Source: an uncultured Prevotellaceae bacterium
GTDB lineage: Bacteria > Bacteroidota > Bacteroidia > Bacteroidales > Bacteroidaceae
Reading direction: 5' to 3'
Length of the DNA stretch: 6,907 nt
Assembly (NCBI GenBank): GCA_946406585.1
Contig: CAMJLI010000105.1
Span: 1-6,907 of the forward strand
Positions 5,134 through 6,907 of this stretch are shown piece by piece. Position 1 is the first letter of the stretch. Each line of letters starts with the position of its first letter. A model generated the notes under the pieces. That model ran no database searches, was not told the DNA's origin, and saw only the letters and a program-made list of their open reading frames with translations. Both the position numbers and the translations under genes were made by a program.

Positions 5134-6399
5134 ATGAAAGTTTTAATGTTTGGATGGGAGTATCCTCCTCATGTGTTTGGTGGACTCGCAACTGCTAATT
5201 ACGGTATTTCTGAGGGACTTCATGCACAAGGCGACATAGACATCACGCTTTGTCTGCCGAAACCATTCGGAGATGAGGACACCTCGGCTTGCAAGATTGT
5301 TGGCATGTGTGCCGTGCCCATTGCCTACCGCGACGTGAATTATGACTATGTGAAGGAGCGCATAGGCAACATCATGGATCCTGACTATTACTACAGGCTC
5401 AGGGACCACATTTATGCCGATTTCAACTACATGCACGTCAACGACCTCGGATGCATGGAATTCGCCGGGGGATATCCCAAAAACCTGCACGAGGAAATCA
5501 ACAACTATTCTGTCATTGCAGGCGTGGTGGCTCGTACCGAAGACTTCGACATCATACATGCACACGACTGGCTTACATACCCTGCTGGCATTCATGCCAA
5601 GAAAGTAAGCGGCAAACCCCTCTGCATTCACGTGCATGCCACCGACTTCGACCGCAGCCGTGGCAAGGTGAACCCCACTGTGTATTCCATAGAGAAGGAT
5701 GGCATGGACAATGCCGACTGCATCATGTGCGTCTCCGACCTCACAAGGCGTACGGTGATAAACCACTACTTCCAGGATCCCAAAAAGGTGTTCACGGTGC
5801 ATAATGCCGTGTATCCGCTGCAAAAGGAACTGCAAGAAATACCAAGACCCGACCACACGGGAAAGGAAAAGGTGGTGACGTTCCTCGGGAGAATCACGAT
5901 GCAGAAGGGACCGGAATACTTCGTGGAAGCTGCCACCATGGTGCTGCACCGCACCCGCAACGTGCGTTTCTGCATGGCAGGGTCGGGCGACATGATGGAC
6001 GCCATGATACAGCTCGCAGCCGAAAGAGGCATTGCAGACAGATTCCACTTCCCGGGATTCATGAGGGGCAAGCAGGTGTATGAGTGCCTCAAGGACTCTG
6101 ATGTGTATGTCATGCCTTCTGTGAGCGAGCCTTTCGGCATTTCGCCACTCGAGGCCATGCAGTGTGGCACGCCTTCCATCATATCGTGGCAAAGCGGATG
6201 TGCCGAGATATTGCACAACTGCATCAAGGTGGACTATTGGGACATTCACGCTCTCGCTGATGCCATCTACTCCATCTGTCATAACGACAGTCTTTTCCAC
6301 TTCCTGCAAGATGAAGGAAAACGAGAAGTTGACCAAATCACTTGGGAAAAGGTGGGAAGATGGATCAAGGAACTTTACATCCGTACACTTAACAAGTAA
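5134..6399 (+). CDS. GT4-family glycosyltransferase, glycogen-synthase-like
   Basis: A 421-residue retaining glycosyltransferase with the GT-B fold, expected to move glucose from a nucleotide sugar onto an alpha-1,4-glucan. The N-terminal Rossmann domain starts MKVLMFGWEYPPHVFGGLAT, where the G16-G17-L loop is the counterpart of the K-x-G-G-L acceptor/donor loop of glycogen synthases. HAHDW (142-146) and HVHATDFDRS (166-175) follow. The C-terminal domain holds GRITMQKGPEYF (252-263, with R253 and K258 as the usual phosphate-contacting pair), GSGDM (283-287) and the E-x7-E motif SEPFGISPLE (E332, E340). There is no signal peptide or membrane segment, so it is cytoplasmic. It starts 14 bases after the debranching gene and ends 17 bases before the GH57 gene, so it is almost surely cotranscribed. 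Substrate is inferred from motifs and neighbours; a sucrose-synthase-like or other GT4 activity cannot be excluded. Confidence 0.88.
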   Translation: MKVLMFGWEYPPHVFGGLATANYGISEGLHAQGDIDITLCLPKPFGDEDTSACKIVGMCAVPIAYRDVNYDYVKERIGNIMDPDYYYRLRDHIYADFNYMHVNDLGCMEFAGGYPKNLHEEINNYSVIAGVVARTEDFDIIHAHDWLTYPAGIHAKKVSGKPLCIHVHATDFDRSRGKVNPTVYSIEKDGMDNADCIMCVSDLTRRTVINHYFQDPKKVFTVHNAVYPLQKELQEIPRPDHTGKEKVVTFLGRITMQKGPEYFVEAATMVLHRTRNVRFCMAGSGDMMDAMIQLAAERGIADRFHFPGFMRGKQVYECLKDSDVYVMPSVSEPFGISPLEAMQCGTPSIISWQSGCAEILHNCIKVDYWDIHALADAIYSICHNDSLFHFLQDEGKREVDQITWEKVGRWIKELYIRTLNK

Positions 6400-6416
6400 T
6401 CTAAAAAACACCAGAT

Positions 6417-6907
6417 ATGAAAACAATTTGCTTATACTTTGAGATTCACCAAATAATACATCTCAAGCGTTATCGGTTCTTCGACATTGGTACCGACCAT
6501 TACTATTACGACGATTACGAGAACGAACGTTCCATCACCGACATTGCCAACCGTTCTTACATTCCTGCACTCTCTGCCATACAGGAGATGATAGACCGTC
6601 ATGGAGACTATTTCAAGGTGGCTTTCTCCCTTTCAGGAACAGGCATTGAGCAACTTGAGATGCACGCTCCACAAGTGCTCGAAAAACTTCAGGATCTTGC
6701 AAAGACTGGCTGCGTGGAGTTCCTCGCCGAACCATACTCTCATGGACTGGCTGCTTTGGCCAACGAGGCTTCTTTCGAGCGTGATGTGAAAAAGCAGGTA
6801 GTGAAAATCAAGGAGTATTTCGGACAAGAGCCACAGGTGCTGCGCAACTCTTCGCTCATCTATAGCGACGACATTGGCGGACAGGCTGCTGCCATGGGAT
6901 TCAAGGG
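6417..6907 (+). CDS. GH57 alpha-amylase-family protein, N-terminal part (runs off the window)
   Basis: The open frame from ATG 6417 has no stop before the end of the window: 163 full codons plus two bases. The start MKTICLYFEIHQ is the first beta strand of the GH57 catalytic barrel with conserved region 1 (HQI at 11-13, usually HQP). LKRYRFFDIGTDHYYYDDY (16-34) follows, and GCVEFLAEPYSHGLAAL (98-114) matches conserved region 2 (G-x-V-E-x). GH57 enzymes are retaining alpha-glucan hydrolases, 4-alpha-glucanotransferases or branching enzymes; which one this is cannot be told because the catalytic Glu and Asp lie further downstream. There is no signal peptide, so it is cytoplasmic. It sits 17 bases after the GT4 gene as third member of the operon, without a clear Shine-Dalgarno. 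An internal alpha-glucan substrate is the natural inference from its two neighbours. Confidence 0.85.
   Translation, partial: MKTICLYFEIHQIIHLKRYRFFDIGTDHYYYDDYENERSITDIANRSYIPALSAIQEMIDRHGDYFKVAFSLSGTGIEQLEMHAPQVLEKLQDLAKTGCVEFLAEPYSHGLAALANEASFERDVKKQVVKIKEYFGQEPQVLRNSSLIYSDDIGGQAAAMGFK

Noticed and set aside
3908..5191. 427-codon open frame on the - strand opposite the debranching enzyme
   Set aside because: It is fully antisense to a gene with clear family motifs. The product has no recognisable domain, and its His/Val-rich composition is typical of the complement of a biased coding strand.
5143..6426. 427-codon open frame on the - strand opposite the GT4 gene
   Set aside because: It mirrors the GT4 reading frame, has no recognisable domain, and is explained by scarcity of stop complements in the biased sense codons.
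6601..6789. 62-codon + strand frame near the right end
   Set aside because: It overlaps the GH57 frame (open from 6417) in another phase and has no features of its own.

Overview
The window looks like a chromosomal segment of a Bacteroidales bacterium, most likely Prevotella or a close relative. The evidence is a SprA/Sov-type C-terminus (type IX secretion), promoter boxes of the Bacteroidetes type (TTTG / TAnnTTTG), mostly absent Shine-Dalgarno sequences, and a debranching enzyme, GT4 and GH57 gene trio of the kind I associate with Bacteroides and Prevotella. The genus is an inference. I see no mobile element, CRISPR array, tRNA or rRNA.

Left part, + strand (1-2139): the last ~178 residues of an outer-membrane SprA-like protein, then a PBP4-type (peptidase S13) D-alanyl-D-alanine carboxypeptidase with all three active-site motifs but an unusually short middle region, then a small and very acidic protein of unknown function. 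All are envelope or housekeeping in flavour. The acidic gene converges on, and ends 6 bases from, the stop codon of a CRP/FNR-family regulator on the - strand (2146-2853).

Centre (2854-3169): a 316-base divergent intergenic region. It holds a very good Bacteroidetes promoter for the rightward genes (TTTG, 20-base spacer, TACCTTTG), a candidate promoter for the regulator, two perfect inverted repeats, roughly 11-bp phased A/T tracts, and a predicted leader of about 170 bases that contains short hairpins and a 22-codon upstream reading frame.

Right part, + strand (3170-6907): a tight apparent operon for internal alpha-glucan (glycogen-like) metabolism. It encodes a GDE_C-type amylo-alpha-1,6-glucosidase, a GT4 glycogen-synthase-like glycosyltransferase and the N-terminal 163 residues of a GH57 alpha-amylase-family enzyme that runs off the window. 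None of the three has a visible signal peptide, so they probably act together in the cytoplasm: a transferase that could build alpha-1,4 chains and two enzymes that trim or rearrange them. The divergent CRP-like regulator is a natural candidate controller, but this is inferred from position only. The most interesting points are the regulatory architecture between the regulator and the operon, the TWMN motif in the debranching enzyme where I expect TWMD, and the compact PBP4.
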